This document shows positions 43,371 to 51,424 of a DNA stretch of 64,000 bases, in pieces. Both the position numbers and the translations under genes were made by a program. Numbering within the stretch: position 1 is the first letter of the stretch; each line of letters begins with the position of its first letter. The stretch is from contig JBPOII010000006.1 of the NCBI GenBank assembly GCA_052034625.1, positions 62,001 to 126,000 of the forward strand, read 5' to 3'. The notes under the pieces are model-generated. The model had not been told where the DNA came from. It made no database searches and saw nothing but the letters and a program-made list of their open reading frames with translations. The DNA is from JAVBLP01 sp052034625 (GTDB taxonomy: Bacteria > Elusimicrobiota > Endomicrobiia > Endomicrobiales > Endomicrobiaceae).

Positions 43371-44886
43371 AATTATTTATCTTTTTGAATTCTTTTATAT
43401 TATTTTTCAATTCTTCTTTCATCGCATCATCTAATTTTGCGCCTGTTGAAAGCTTTTTAACGGTTTCAGGATGATTTTTCTTTATATATTCGACAAGTTT
43501 TTCTTCTACCATCATAATTTCATCAACAGATATATCATCAAACATTCCTGATGTTACAGCAAAAATAGATATTATTTCAGATATTTCATCATAAGGATTA
43601 TACTGAGGCTGTTTGAGTATTTCAGTAAGCCTTTTTCCTCTTTCAAGCCTTCTTAGCGTATCTTCGTCAAGATCGCTGCCGAACTGTGCAAATGACTGTA
43701 ATTCCCTAAACTGAGAAAGTTCAAGTCTTACAGGACCGGCAAGCTGTTTCATAGCTTTAGTCTGCGCTGCACCTCCTACACGCGAAACTGATAAACCGAC
43801 ATTTATAGCAGGACGTATACCGGCATTGAACAGATCTCCTTCAAGATATATTTGTCCGTCCGTAATAGAGATAACATTTGTAGGAATATAAGCAGAAACG
43901 TCATTACCCTGAGTTTCAATTATAGGCAAAGCGGTAAGAGTTCCTCCGCCTTTTTCGTCTGACATCCTTGAAGCTCTCTCAAGAAGTCTGGAATGCAGAT
44001 AAAAAATATCTCCCGGATATGCTTCACGGCCGGCAGGTCTTTTTATTAAAAGCGATATCTGTCTGTAAGCCCAAGCATGCTTTGTCAGATCGTCATAAAC
44101 AACAAGAACATCTTCACCTCTGTCCATAAAATATTCACCAATAGCACAAGCTGCAAGAGGAGCAATATACTGCATAGAAGCCGGATACGATGCCGTTGCA
44201 GCCACTACGATGGAATACTCCATTGCTCCATGTTCTTTAAGTTTTGCAGTAAGCGAAGCAAGGTTTGATTTTTTTTGTCCTATAGAGCAATATATACATA
44301 TAACTCTTTTAAGTCCCATATCGAGCTTTTTTTGGTTTATTATAGTATCAACAGCTATAGCCGTTTTTCCGGTTCCTCTGTCTCCGATTATAAGTTCTCT
44401 CTGACCTCTGCCTATCGGGGTCATAGAGTCGATAGCCTTGATACCGGTTTTAAGCGGTCTGTCTACGGAACTCCTTTCAATAATACCCGGAGCTATCTTT
44501 TCCAGCGGGTATAATGCTGGGTTATTATGTTTCAATTCCATTCCGTCTATAGGCTGGCCTACAGCATTAACAACCCTGCCTATCATCTGCTCGGAAACAG
44601 GAATGTTTAAAACTTTACCGGTAGATTTAACTTTCATACCGCGCACAACACGTCCGCTGTTGGTGAGCATAACAATAGACACAAAATCTTCATCAAGGTT
44701 TAAAACAAAACCCAGTGAGCCTTCTTCAAACTCAACTTCCTCATAATAACCGACATTTGAAAGTCCTGAAGCTTTTACGATCTCATCGCCTATAGTTTCA
44801 ACTATGCCATAGTTAACCAGTTCTGGATTAATTTCGGCAGAATACAGTTGTTTTTCAATCTTTTGAATTATTTCTTCTGGTTTCAT
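43345..44886 (-). CDS. atpA: F1Fo ATP synthase alpha subunit
   Basis: 513 residues. P-loop IIGDRGTGKTAIAVDTI, VYDDLTKHAWAYRQISLL and the Arg-finger region PAINVGLSVSRVGGAAQ are present. The length is standard. The start overlaps atpH by 4 bp. Confidence 0.98.
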   Translation of the reverse strand: MKPEEIIQKIEKQLYSAEINPELVNYGIVETIGDEIVKASGLSNVGYYEEVEFEEGSLGFVLNLDEDFVSIVMLTNSGRVVRGMKVKSTGKVLNIPVSEQMIGRVVNAVGQPIDGMELKHNNPALYPLEKIAPGIIERSSVDRPLKTGIKAIDSMTPIGRGQRELIIGDRGTGKTAIAVDTIINQKKLDMGLKRVICIYCSIGQKKSNLASLTAKLKEHGAMEYSIVVAATASYPASMQYIAPLAACAIGEYFMDRGEDVLVVYDDLTKHAWAYRQISLLIKRPAGREAYPGDIFYLHSRLLERASRMSDEKGGGTLTALPIIETQGNDVSAYIPTNVISITDGQIYLEGDLFNAGIRPAINVGLSVSRVGGAAQTKAMKQLAGPVRLELSQFRELQSFAQFGSDLDEDTLRRLERGKRLTEILKQPQYNPYDEISEIISIFAVTSGMFDDISVDEIMMVEEKLVEYIKKNHPETVKKLSTGAKLDDAMKEELKNNIKEFKKINNYGTKSATA

Positions 44887-45239
44887 AAGCTCTCTCTTAT
44901 ACCGTTTAATATTCTTTTTATTATTCCCGATAAACTGTAATCCAATACATAATCCGCATATTCAAAACGCAATCCTGCACCCAAAGATTCATCGTCCCTT
45001 TTAAATGTGATTTTCTTTTCGGGAAAAAGCTCCTCTATTTTCTTCTTATTTGTATTATCAATATCACCCGCATAAAAAGCTGTAACATTTTTATTTTTTA
45101 TGTCTTCAGATAAAAATCTCATAAACAGCTTAAGGTCATTCCTGGAAAAATGCTTAAAAATCCATTGCAGATCTTTTTCAGAAAGACTTCCGGCATCAAC
45201 TATTGATTTTGAAATTTCTTTAATTTGAGCTCTTTTCAT
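44883..45239 (-). CDS. atpH: F1Fo ATP synthase delta subunit, short form
   Basis: 118 residues; the usual length is about 175-185. The C-terminal part (ESLGAGLRFEYADYVLDYSLSGIIKRIL) matches the delta/OSCP end that binds subunit b. The N-terminal six-helix domain that caps the alpha subunits appears reduced to about 50 residues. The gene sits in the correct place between atpF (20-bp overlap) and atpA (4-bp overlap), and no frameshift relic is evident, so it is called by position plus the C-terminal motif. Confidence 0.82.
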   Translation of the reverse strand: MKRAQIKEISKSIVDAGSLSEKDLQWIFKHFSRNDLKLFMRFLSEDIKNKNVTAFYAGDIDNTNKKKIEELFPEKKITFKRDDESLGAGLRFEYADYVLDYSLSGIIKRILNGIRESL

Positions 45240-45741
45240 ATCCGCCCTTTTCTATTTTTTCCAAAGCACGAGACATAAGTGCCTTTTTCTCTTCTTCGGT
45301 AAAAAGCTCAGAAAAAACTTTTGTCATAACCTTTTCAGATATCTCTAAAGACATCTGCCCGATCTGTTTATTCATGTTTTCAAATTCCATCGCAGCTTTC
45401 TGTTTTGCATCTTCTATTATCTGAGATGAGCGCTGTTTTGCATCCTCAGTCATCTTAACTCTTGTTTCTTCAATTGACGCTTTAGAAGACAAAGTTAATG
45501 CATCTGCATCATTTTTAGCTTCTGCTATTATCTTTTTTCTTTCTTCGCCTGCATTTTCAAGCACGATTCTTGCATCTTCCGCATCTTGGAGAGATTGCTC
45601 AACGCGGCGTTTTCTTTCATCTATCATTTTCATTAAAGGCTTAAATAAAAACCTTTTAAGAATATAAGCTATTATGAGAAAATTTATAAGCTGGAATATG
45701 AATAGGGTTTTATTTAGTCCCAGCAAATTTAATATTTCCAT
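45220..45741 (-). CDS. atpF: F1Fo ATP synthase subunit b
   Basis: 173 residues. A single N-terminal TM (LFIFQLINFLIIAYILKRFLF) is followed by a long charged helix (FKPLMKMIDERKRRVEQSL). It forms the peripheral stalk together with delta. Only one b-type gene is present. Confidence 0.96.
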   Translation of the reverse strand: MEILNLLGLNKTLFIFQLINFLIIAYILKRFLFKPLMKMIDERKRRVEQSLQDAEDARIVLENAGEERKKIIAEAKNDADALTLSSKASIEETRVKMTEDAKQRSSQIIEDAKQKAAMEFENMNKQIGQMSLEISEKVMTKVFSELFTEEEKKALMSRALEKIEKGGYEKSSN

Positions 45742-45759
45742 TATTTTTCCTTATACTTA

Positions 45760-45984
45760 TTATTGTCCCATACCTACGGTTAAAAATCCAAAAACAAGAG
45801 CAAAAATAGCGATGGCTTCTGCGAATGCTATAGCAAGGATCATATTCGTCTGTATTTTGCCTGAAGCTTCAGGATTGCGTCCTATAGCCTCCATAGCCTT
45901 TGCTCCTATCATTCCAATACCGATAGCAGGACCAAAGCCGCCAATAGCAATAATGATACCGCCTACAAATGAAATTGTTGTCAT
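45760..45984 (-). CDS. atpE: F1Fo ATP synthase subunit c
   Basis: 74 residues from the ATG at 45984, which has a GGAGATG SD; the longer frame to 46029 lies within the end of atpB. Two TM hairpins: GGIIIAIGGFGPAIGIGMIG and MILAIAFAEAIAIFALVFGF, with the ion-carrying Glu in AFAEAIAIF. The residues that define Na+ specificity (Gln in TM1, Ser/Thr after the Glu) are absent, so proton coupling is favoured. Confidence 0.95.
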   Translation of the reverse strand: MTTISFVGGIIIAIGGFGPAIGIGMIGAKAMEAIGRNPEASGKIQTNMILAIAFAEAIAIFALVFGFLTVGMGQ

Positions 45985-46003
45985 TTTTTTACATCTCCTT
46001 TTT

Positions 46004-46711
46004 TTAATGTGATTTATCTGTAAAAACACTCATAAACGATAAAGTAAGCATAGCAAATACAAGAGCCTGAATAACTGCAACCAAAAGTTCTAAGGCAAGG
46101 AACGGAAAAAGGAAGTATGTAGTACCTAAAACTATTTCACCGGCAAAAATATTTCCAAATAGACGGAAAGAAAAAGAAATAAGTTTTGATAATTCATTTA
46201 CAAGTTCAAGCATACCTACAAATAAAAATATCGGAAACATCTTAAATGAAAAAAATCTTGATATATAACTTCTAAAACCGGTATATCTAATACTAAGACA
46301 ATGCGTCACAAAAACAGATACGACAGCAAGAGCAATCGTAGTATTCAGATCGCTCGTGGTTGAACGAAGCAGAGGTACACCGTGCTCTCCGGATCCCGCA
46401 GTAAAAACTCTAATTGTTTCAAAGCCGGGCAAAAGTGCCACAAGATTTGAAATAACTATGAAAATAAAGAAAGCTGTAACCCAAGGATAAATGAAAGAAG
46501 CCCTGTCACCTGTTACATTATATGCCGTATCGTAAAAATAATTGACAACACCCTCGACAGCCGTCTGTAATCTTCCCGGCTTAAGAGAAATAACTTTAAC
46601 GACAGCTATTACTATCGCTATGATAATTATATCCGTTATCAGCGTAGCTACAATTGTATTGGTTATTGGAAAACCTGCAACTGTAAAAAGCACATCAGGA
46701 CTTATCTGCAT
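46004..46711 (-). CDS. atpB: F1Fo ATP synthase subunit a
   Basis: 235 residues. A membrane protein with NELSKLISFSFRLFGNIFAGE, containing the essential Arg of the ion channel, and the closing QALVFAMLTLSFMSVF. It is the first atp gene; no atpI or atpZ precedes it. It lies 14 bp after the O-antigen-ligase-like gene, with an AAAGGTGAG SD. Confidence 0.96.
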   Translation of the reverse strand: MQISPDVLFTVAGFPITNTIVATLITDIIIIAIVIAVVKVISLKPGRLQTAVEGVVNYFYDTAYNVTGDRASFIYPWVTAFFIFIVISNLVALLPGFETIRVFTAGSGEHGVPLLRSTTSDLNTTIALAVVSVFVTHCLSIRYTGFRSYISRFFSFKMFPIFLFVGMLELVNELSKLISFSFRLFGNIFAGEIVLGTTYFLFPFLALELLVAVIQALVFAMLTLSFMSVFTDKSH

Positions 46712-46725
46712 ATCTCACCTTTAAA

Positions 46726-48969
46726 TCATTGCTTTGGAATTTCGCCCATAGACTGTAGGTATGCGATAGCGTCAGGGTCTTTAGGGTCAATATTATAAAC
46801 AGTACGCCATTTTTCTTTAGATTTTTCTCTATCTCCCAGTCTTTCATATGTTACCGCAAGATTCTTTCTTGCATCAAGACGCTTCGGCATAAGTTCTATA
46901 GATTTTATATATAGATCTCTGGCTTTCTCATTCATACCGTAAGTTGTATATAAAATAGCCATCTGCATATATGTTTCACTATAATCCATTTGCCTTCTCG
47001 ACTCCCAATCTTCAACCCAAAAACTGTGAGGATACTCTTTTAGTTTTTCAGGATAAGAAATGTGAGCTGCCATAACAGAAAGTGCCTTATCAATATTACC
47101 TGACTTTGCATATAAAGATGCAAGACCGTAATAATTAAGATTATATATAGGATCTATCATCATATATTCATTATAATATTTTTCTGATTTTGCGAAATAG
47201 TCATCAGCAGTAGCAGTCAATTTCGCTACACTCTTTTCATCAGCACCATCATTTATGGCTTTATTGCGCGCAATGACAGCATTTTCCCAGAGTCTCGAAT
47301 ACATAACACCTGCAAGATATTTAGACTGTACATAATTTGGAGCAAGTTTCCATAATTTCTTAAAGGATCTCTCTGCCATTATAGAATCACCCGCTTTCCA
47401 TCTGTCGAGATGAACATTGCCTTTAAAATATATTGACATAAGAAAAGACGGATTATATTTTTCCACTTCTCCGTATGTACTAAGAGCAGCATCCCACTCT
47501 GACTGTTTTGAAAGCTGTATAGCTCTTGAATGCAGAATATCACCCTTAAAATAGCCTGAAAAATAAAAGATCATATAGCCTATAACAGCTATAACCAAAC
47601 CCTGTAAAATAATTTTAACCGGCCGTGCAAGTAAACTTTTTGAATCCGTGGAAGTTTCTTTTCCATATAAAATAACGCTTATAGATATCGTAACACCTAT
47701 AAGAAGCCATAGCATAACCCCGGAAGATACAAATCTTAAAGAAACGCATACAGTGTCATGGACGAGCTTTGCCGTAAAAGCGGCAAGAACTCCAAGCTGG
47801 ATATAGGTTAAAGGACCGTCCCTGGTATTGTTTCCTGAATTAAGAAATGAAATATTTTTAAAACCTGCAGTAAAAACCATCATAATAAGCAGAAGGAACA
47901 AAGTCAATCCTATTATGCCTTCATCGAACCATACTTCAAGATATTCATTTTCAGGATGATCGCTTTCTGTATTATGTTTGCCTTCTATAAAAAATATCTG
48001 CGGTCTTCTCCATGCCGGATAAGTAACATAGAAAGAACCTATTCCCGTACCAAGAACTGGATTTGTATTGATCATCTCCCATGTAGAAAGCCATGTGAAC
48101 AATCTGAAGGATATGCTGTCAGTTCTCTTTTTAGAGGCAACAAAAACACCTAAAAATGCTATAGCTACAATCAAAACTGAAATAATAATCGTAGATACCA
48201 ATATTTTTTTATTCAGTTTCTTTGTCAAATACATAAGTACATAAATCAATATAAATGCAAAAGTGCCCGCTGCAAAACCAAGCCAAGCACCCTTTGAAAA
48301 CGTAAAAACCGTACAAATAGCAGTCAGTACCCATAAAATTCCTATATAAAAACGGCGTTTGTATAAATAACTTGCTAATAGTATAGGATTCATAACAATA
48401 AGGAAATCTCCAAAGAAATTGGGATTTCCAAATGTTGAAAAAATCCTATTGGCAAAAGCCTGTCTCCAGAGAAAAGGATCTAATCCGGTAGCCGGCGGAG
48501 GCGGAAAAAACTGATAGTCAAAAAACTGTATCAGCCCATATATACAGACAATATATCCTGCCGCAACAAGCCAGTTTATTATTTTCAATATCTTTTTCTC
48601 ATCATTAAATTCATCAATTATAATTAAGACAAGACCACAATATATAAAACGTTTTATAAGTTCATTTAAACTTGCATATTTGAAAGGAGATATTGAAAAT
48701 GAAATTATGCCGGAGATAAAATAGAGAATTACTGGGATAAGAAAAATAAAAGTGTTTTTAAAAAAATTAAAATTGCCAGACTCTATCTTTGAGATAAGCC
48801 AAGTCATAATAAGAAAAAGTCCGCCGATGTGAAATATTGTTATTTTTATCTGTGCAGAATCATAAGTCTTAAGATAAAAACTTACAGCTATTAAAAAATA
48901 TAGTATTGGCAGACCGTATAAGAGTATTTTTTTTAAAACTTTCTGGAAAACTGAAGAGTATGATTGCAT
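46726..48969 (-). CDS. O-antigen ligase/polymerase-like membrane protein with TPR domain
   Basis: 747 residues. About the first 460 hold 10-12 TM segments and a large periplasmic loop with FSKGAWLGF and NPVLGTGIGSFYVTYP, the Wzy/WaaL (Wzy_C) pattern. The last 270 or so residues are tetratricopeptide-like helices (AIQLSKQSEWDAALSTYGEVEKYNP, ARKNLAVTYERLGDREKS). Related proteins ligate or polymerise O-antigen or glycosylate pilins. It is directly upstream of atpB and has its own promoter, so it could be the first gene of the ATPase transcript. Confidence 0.85.
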   Translation of the reverse strand: MQSYSSVFQKVLKKILLYGLPILYFLIAVSFYLKTYDSAQIKITIFHIGGLFLIMTWLISKIESGNFNFFKNTFIFLIPVILYFISGIISFSISPFKYASLNELIKRFIYCGLVLIIIDEFNDEKKILKIINWLVAAGYIVCIYGLIQFFDYQFFPPPPATGLDPFLWRQAFANRIFSTFGNPNFFGDFLIVMNPILLASYLYKRRFYIGILWVLTAICTVFTFSKGAWLGFAAGTFAFILIYVLMYLTKKLNKKILVSTIIISVLIVAIAFLGVFVASKKRTDSISFRLFTWLSTWEMINTNPVLGTGIGSFYVTYPAWRRPQIFFIEGKHNTESDHPENEYLEVWFDEGIIGLTLFLLLIMMVFTAGFKNISFLNSGNNTRDGPLTYIQLGVLAAFTAKLVHDTVCVSLRFVSSGVMLWLLIGVTISISVILYGKETSTDSKSLLARPVKIILQGLVIAVIGYMIFYFSGYFKGDILHSRAIQLSKQSEWDAALSTYGEVEKYNPSFLMSIYFKGNVHLDRWKAGDSIMAERSFKKLWKLAPNYVQSKYLAGVMYSRLWENAVIARNKAINDGADEKSVAKLTATADDYFAKSEKYYNEYMMIDPIYNLNYYGLASLYAKSGNIDKALSVMAAHISYPEKLKEYPHSFWVEDWESRRQMDYSETYMQMAILYTTYGMNEKARDLYIKSIELMPKRLDARKNLAVTYERLGDREKSKEKWRTVYNIDPKDPDAIAYLQSMGEIPKQ

Positions 48970-49121
48970 TATCTAGGTTACCTTTTTATACGTTCAGAGT
49001 TTATTATATGAGATTCTAATAATAAATTGAACGGATTTTAGCTGTTAAGAAAATTTTCAAAACAGCTTCATTTTGCCGGCAAAACAAATAAATTTTCTTT
49101 ACCTTTAAAATGATTTTTGAA
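48970..49121. other. Spacer between tRNA-Thr and the O-antigen-ligase-like gene
   Basis: 152 bp. It holds a promoter with a perfect -10 (49003-49008), an inverted repeat AGCTGTT (49040-49046)/AACAGCT (49061-49067), and a 14-bp palindrome TTTTGCCGGCAAAA (49071-49084). One of the latter may stop transcription from tRNA-Thr, but neither has a clear U-tract. Confidence 0.5.
49003..49031 (-). promoter_or_regulatory. Predicted promoter for the O-antigen-ligase-like gene and possibly the atp operon
   Basis: On the minus strand, perfect -10 TATAAT (49003-49008) with a weak -35 (TTCAAT) 17 bp upstream. The leader is about 28 nt, with an AAAAGG SD before the ATG at 48969. Confidence 0.5.
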
Positions 49122-49194
49122 AGCCGATGAGAGGACTTGAACCTCCGACCTATTGTTTACGAAACAATTGCTCTACCAGCTGAGCTACATCGGC
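49122..49194 (-). tRNA. tRNA-Thr (anticodon CGT)
   Basis: 73 nt cloverleaf. Acceptor GCCGATG pairs with CATCGGC, D-arm GCTC/GAGC, anticodon stem ATTGT/ACAAT with loop TTCGTAA, and T-arm GGAGG-TTCAAGT-CCTCT. The 3' CCA is not encoded. Confidence 0.95.
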
Positions 49195-49208
49195 AAAATA
49201 ATGCAGTA

Positions 49209-49237
49209 ATTATATCTTTTAGAGAGAATATAGTCAA
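49209..49237 (-). promoter_or_regulatory. tRNA-Thr promoter
   Basis: On the minus strand, TTGACT (49232-49237), 17-bp spacer and perfect TATAAT (49209-49214), 14 bp before the tRNA 5' end. Confidence 0.85.
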
Positions 49238-49250
49238 ATTATAAGTCTTA

Positions 49251-49284
49251 AAAAAAAGCAAGTGATTTAAAACCACTTGCTTTT
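49251..49284 (-). terminator. Intrinsic terminator after tRNA-Phe
   Basis: Stem AAAAGCAAGTG (49254-49264) with CACTTGCTTTT (49274-49284), 11 bp, followed on the minus strand by a T-run. It separates tRNA-Phe from the tRNA-Thr promoter. Confidence 0.85.
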
Positions 49285-49297
49285 ACTATCTAAGATA

Positions 49298-49370
49298 TGC
49301 TGGGGGACAGGATCGAACTGTCGACACCAGGTTTTTCAGACCTGTGCTCTACCTGCTGAGCTACCCCAGC
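49298..49370 (-). tRNA. tRNA-Phe (anticodon GAA)
   Basis: 73 nt cloverleaf. Acceptor GCTGGGG/CCCCAGC, D-arm GCTC/GAGC, anticodon stem CAGGT/ACCTG with loop CTGAAAA, and T-arm GACAG-TTCGATC-CTGTC. No encoded CCA. Its 5' end is only 5 bp after the ytxH-like stop codon, so it is probably processed from that transcript. Confidence 0.95.
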
Positions 49371-49375
49371 ATACA

Positions 49376-49663
49376 TTAATCTTCTTTATTATACTTATCA
49401 AAAGCTTTTTTTCCTGCTTCAAAAGCTTCACTGATCTTATCTTTTCCGGATAAAACTTTCTCACGGCCTTCTTCGTAAACCTTGCGTCCTGTTTCTTTCA
49501 CATCATCGCTTAAGTCAGAAAGCGTATCGGCAAATTCTTCGCCAATTCTTCTAATATTATATCTTGTTTCTCTTCCCGATTTAGGAGCATACAAAATGCC
49601 TAATGCCGCGCCGATCACTCCGCCTAAAACAAAAGCCAACAAAGTATCTTTCTTATCACACAT
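49376..49663 (-). CDS. YtxH domain-containing small membrane protein
   Basis: 95 residues from the ATG at 49663, which has a GGAGGAA SD; an upstream in-frame start would overlap the preceding gene. One TM (LLAFVLGGVIGAALGILYAP) is followed by the YtxH motif YAPKSGRETR and an amphipathic charged helix. Members are membrane-anchored, with an unclear general-stress association. It pairs with the DUF948-like gene, as is common in the family, and leads into tRNA-Phe. Confidence 0.85.
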   Translation of the reverse strand: MCDKKDTLLAFVLGGVIGAALGILYAPKSGRETRYNIRRIGEEFADTLSDLSDDVKETGRKVYEEGREKVLSGKDKISEAFEAGKKAFDKYNKED

Positions 49664-49664
49664 T

Positions 49665-49955
49665 TTATTCCTCCTCACTGCTATTTTTTCTTTTAGACCT
49701 GCTTCCGGAAAAAATATAAAAAAGAAGTGAAAAAGCAGATATAAGCGGAGCAGATATTTTCTCTGTCATACTGACCACTTTTCCGGAAATTTTATTTACA
49801 ACGGCAAGCTCAGTATTGACTCTTTTAAAAGATTCTTCCATCTCTTCAGCCGTTTTTTTAATCTGTATAAGAGTTATTATCAGATAAACCGCAACAACAA
49901 TCAATGCGATTGTGGATAAAACCATACAGATAATAATCCAAGTGTTAAAATTCAT
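49665..49955 (-). CDS. DUF948-like small membrane protein
   Basis: 96 residues. One TM (WIIICMVLSTIALIVVAVYLIITL) precedes a coiled segment (IQIKKTAEEMEESFKRVNTEL), then a second weakly hydrophobic stretch (APLISAFSLLFYIFSG) and a basic/acidic tail. The layout fits DUF948 proteins, which are usually found next to ytxH, as here. The promoter lies so close to the ATG at 49955 that the mRNA seems leaderless, and no SD is present. Confidence 0.75.
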   Translation of the reverse strand: MNFNTWIIICMVLSTIALIVVAVYLIITLIQIKKTAEEMEESFKRVNTELAVVNKISGKVVSMTEKISAPLISAFSLLFYIFSGSRSKRKNSSEEE

Positions 49956-49963
49956 ATTTGGCT

Positions 49964-49992
49964 ATTGTAACAAAAAGTTGTTCTTATGTCAA
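49964..49992 (-). promoter_or_regulatory. Near-consensus promoter giving a probable leaderless mRNA
   Basis: On the minus strand, perfect TTGACA (49987-49992), 17-bp spacer and TACAAT (49964-49969). A start site 6-8 nt downstream falls at or within 2 nt of the DUF948-like ATG (49955). Confidence 0.85.
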
Positions 49993-50002
49993 ACACTCTT
50001 TT

Positions 50003-50641
50003 TTATTGTTCTGCTGACGGACAGATCTCTTTTAGAGGACAAAAATCATGTCCGGGACGTCTTGCTTTACATACTCGCCGCCCTAAGGTCTGGATAAGCA
50101 GAGAGAAATTTTTCCAATTTTTCCGAGGGACTATTTTCATTAGATCTTTTTCTATTTTGACAGCATCTTTATGTTTTGTAAGATTTAATAAATTTGATAT
50201 CCTGATAACATGCGTATCTACGGCAATACCTTCATATTTGCCGTAAGCGGCACTCAAAACGATATTTGCGGTTTTGCGGGCCACACCGGGAAGCTCAACA
50301 AGCTCCTCCATTGTCTGAGGAACTTTCCCTTGATATTTATCTAAGATCATTTTTGCAGAATTTATTATATTTTTTGCTTTGTTTCTGAAGAAACCCGTTG
50401 AACGTATATCATTTTCAAATTCTGAAATATCAGCATTAACATAATCTTTTAAAGTTTTATACTTTTTAAATAACACTGATGTAACCTTATTTACTCTTTC
50501 GTCAGTACATTGTGCAGAAAGTATTGTCGCAAATAAAAGCTCATAAGGTTTTCTAAACTCTAATGCTACTTGAACATCACCATATTCTTTTTCAAGGATT
50601 TTAATTATTTCAGCAGTATATTTCTTTTTATCTTTTTTCAT
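50003..50641 (-). CDS. nth: Endonuclease III
   Basis: 212 residues. A DNA glycosylase/AP lyase for oxidised pyrimidines. The helix-hairpin-helix MEELVELPGVARKTANIVL (with the catalytic Lys) and AVDTHVIRISNLL (with the catalytic Asp) are present. The C-terminal iron-sulfur loop reads C-x6-H-x2-C-x5-C (CKARRPGHDFCPLKEIC), i.e. His in place of the usual second Cys. The start overlaps the inositol monophosphatase gene by 14 bp. Confidence 0.95.
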   Translation of the reverse strand: MKKDKKKYTAEIIKILEKEYGDVQVALEFRKPYELLFATILSAQCTDERVNKVTSVLFKKYKTLKDYVNADISEFENDIRSTGFFRNKAKNIINSAKMILDKYQGKVPQTMEELVELPGVARKTANIVLSAAYGKYEGIAVDTHVIRISNLLNLTKHKDAVKIEKDLMKIVPRKNWKNFSLLIQTLGRRVCKARRPGHDFCPLKEICPSAEQ

Positions 50642-51413
50642 TTATGATCTCTAAAACTTTTTTGTGTACAGATCTTGTATTAGAAGCTAAAAGAGTACTT
50701 TTAAATAAAAAATCATTTGAGTTTTCATAATCCGTTACAATTCCGCCGGACTCTTTAACTATTAAAGCACCTGCCGCTATATCCCAAGGTTTTAAACCTT
50801 CTTCCCAGAAAAACTCAAATCTGCCGCAAGCTACATATGCTAGATCCATAGCTGCAGAGCCGAGCCTTCTTATCCCCTGCGTTATCATCATAATATTTTC
50901 AAAATTCTGTATTAATCTGCCGCTTTTTTCCCTTACATAATATGGAAATCCCGTAACAGCAAGGGCACTGTCTGTATCATATATTGAAGAAACTTTTATT
51001 TTCTTTCCGTTCAAAAAAGCACCTTTTGATTTTTCAGCGACAAAAACTTCATTCGTCATAGGAGAATATATTACGCCGGAAATGATATCGTTCTTATATT
51101 TTAAAGCTATAGAAACACAAAATATCGGAAGACTGTGTATAAAATTTACCGTGCCGTCCAAAGGATCTATTATCCAACAAAATTCTTTATTTATTTCATT
51201 AACACCGTCTTCTTCGGCAAGTATTCCGTGGTCAGGGAAAATATCTTTTATTGTTTGTATTATCCTTTTCTGGGAATTTCTGTCAGCCTGAGAGACCGGA
51301 TCGATCTTGCCTTTAAGTTTTATATCAAGCTTTTTCCCATAATATTTCCTTAAAATCTCGGCACCGGCAGTTGCCGCCGCCAAAGCAGTATTTGTATATT
51401 TTGAGAATTTCAT
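50628..51413 (-). CDS. Inositol monophosphatase family protein
   Basis: 261 residues. A Mg-dependent phosphatase with LAEEDGVNE (metal Glu), CWIIDPLDGTVNFIHSLP (the IDPLDGT signature) and KPWDIAAGALIVKESGG (last metal Asp). Substrates in bacteria include inositol-1-phosphate, nucleotide phosphates and sugar phosphates; which applies here is unknown. The length is typical. Confidence 0.93.
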   Translation of the reverse strand: MKFSKYTNTALAAATAGAEILRKYYGKKLDIKLKGKIDPVSQADRNSQKRIIQTIKDIFPDHGILAEEDGVNEINKEFCWIIDPLDGTVNFIHSLPIFCVSIALKYKNDIISGVIYSPMTNEVFVAEKSKGAFLNGKKIKVSSIYDTDSALAVTGFPYYVREKSGRLIQNFENIMMITQGIRRLGSAAMDLAYVACGRFEFFWEEGLKPWDIAAGALIVKESGGIVTDYENSNDFLFKSTLLASNTRSVHKKVLEIINEKR

Positions 51414-51424
51414 ATCGCACTCTT

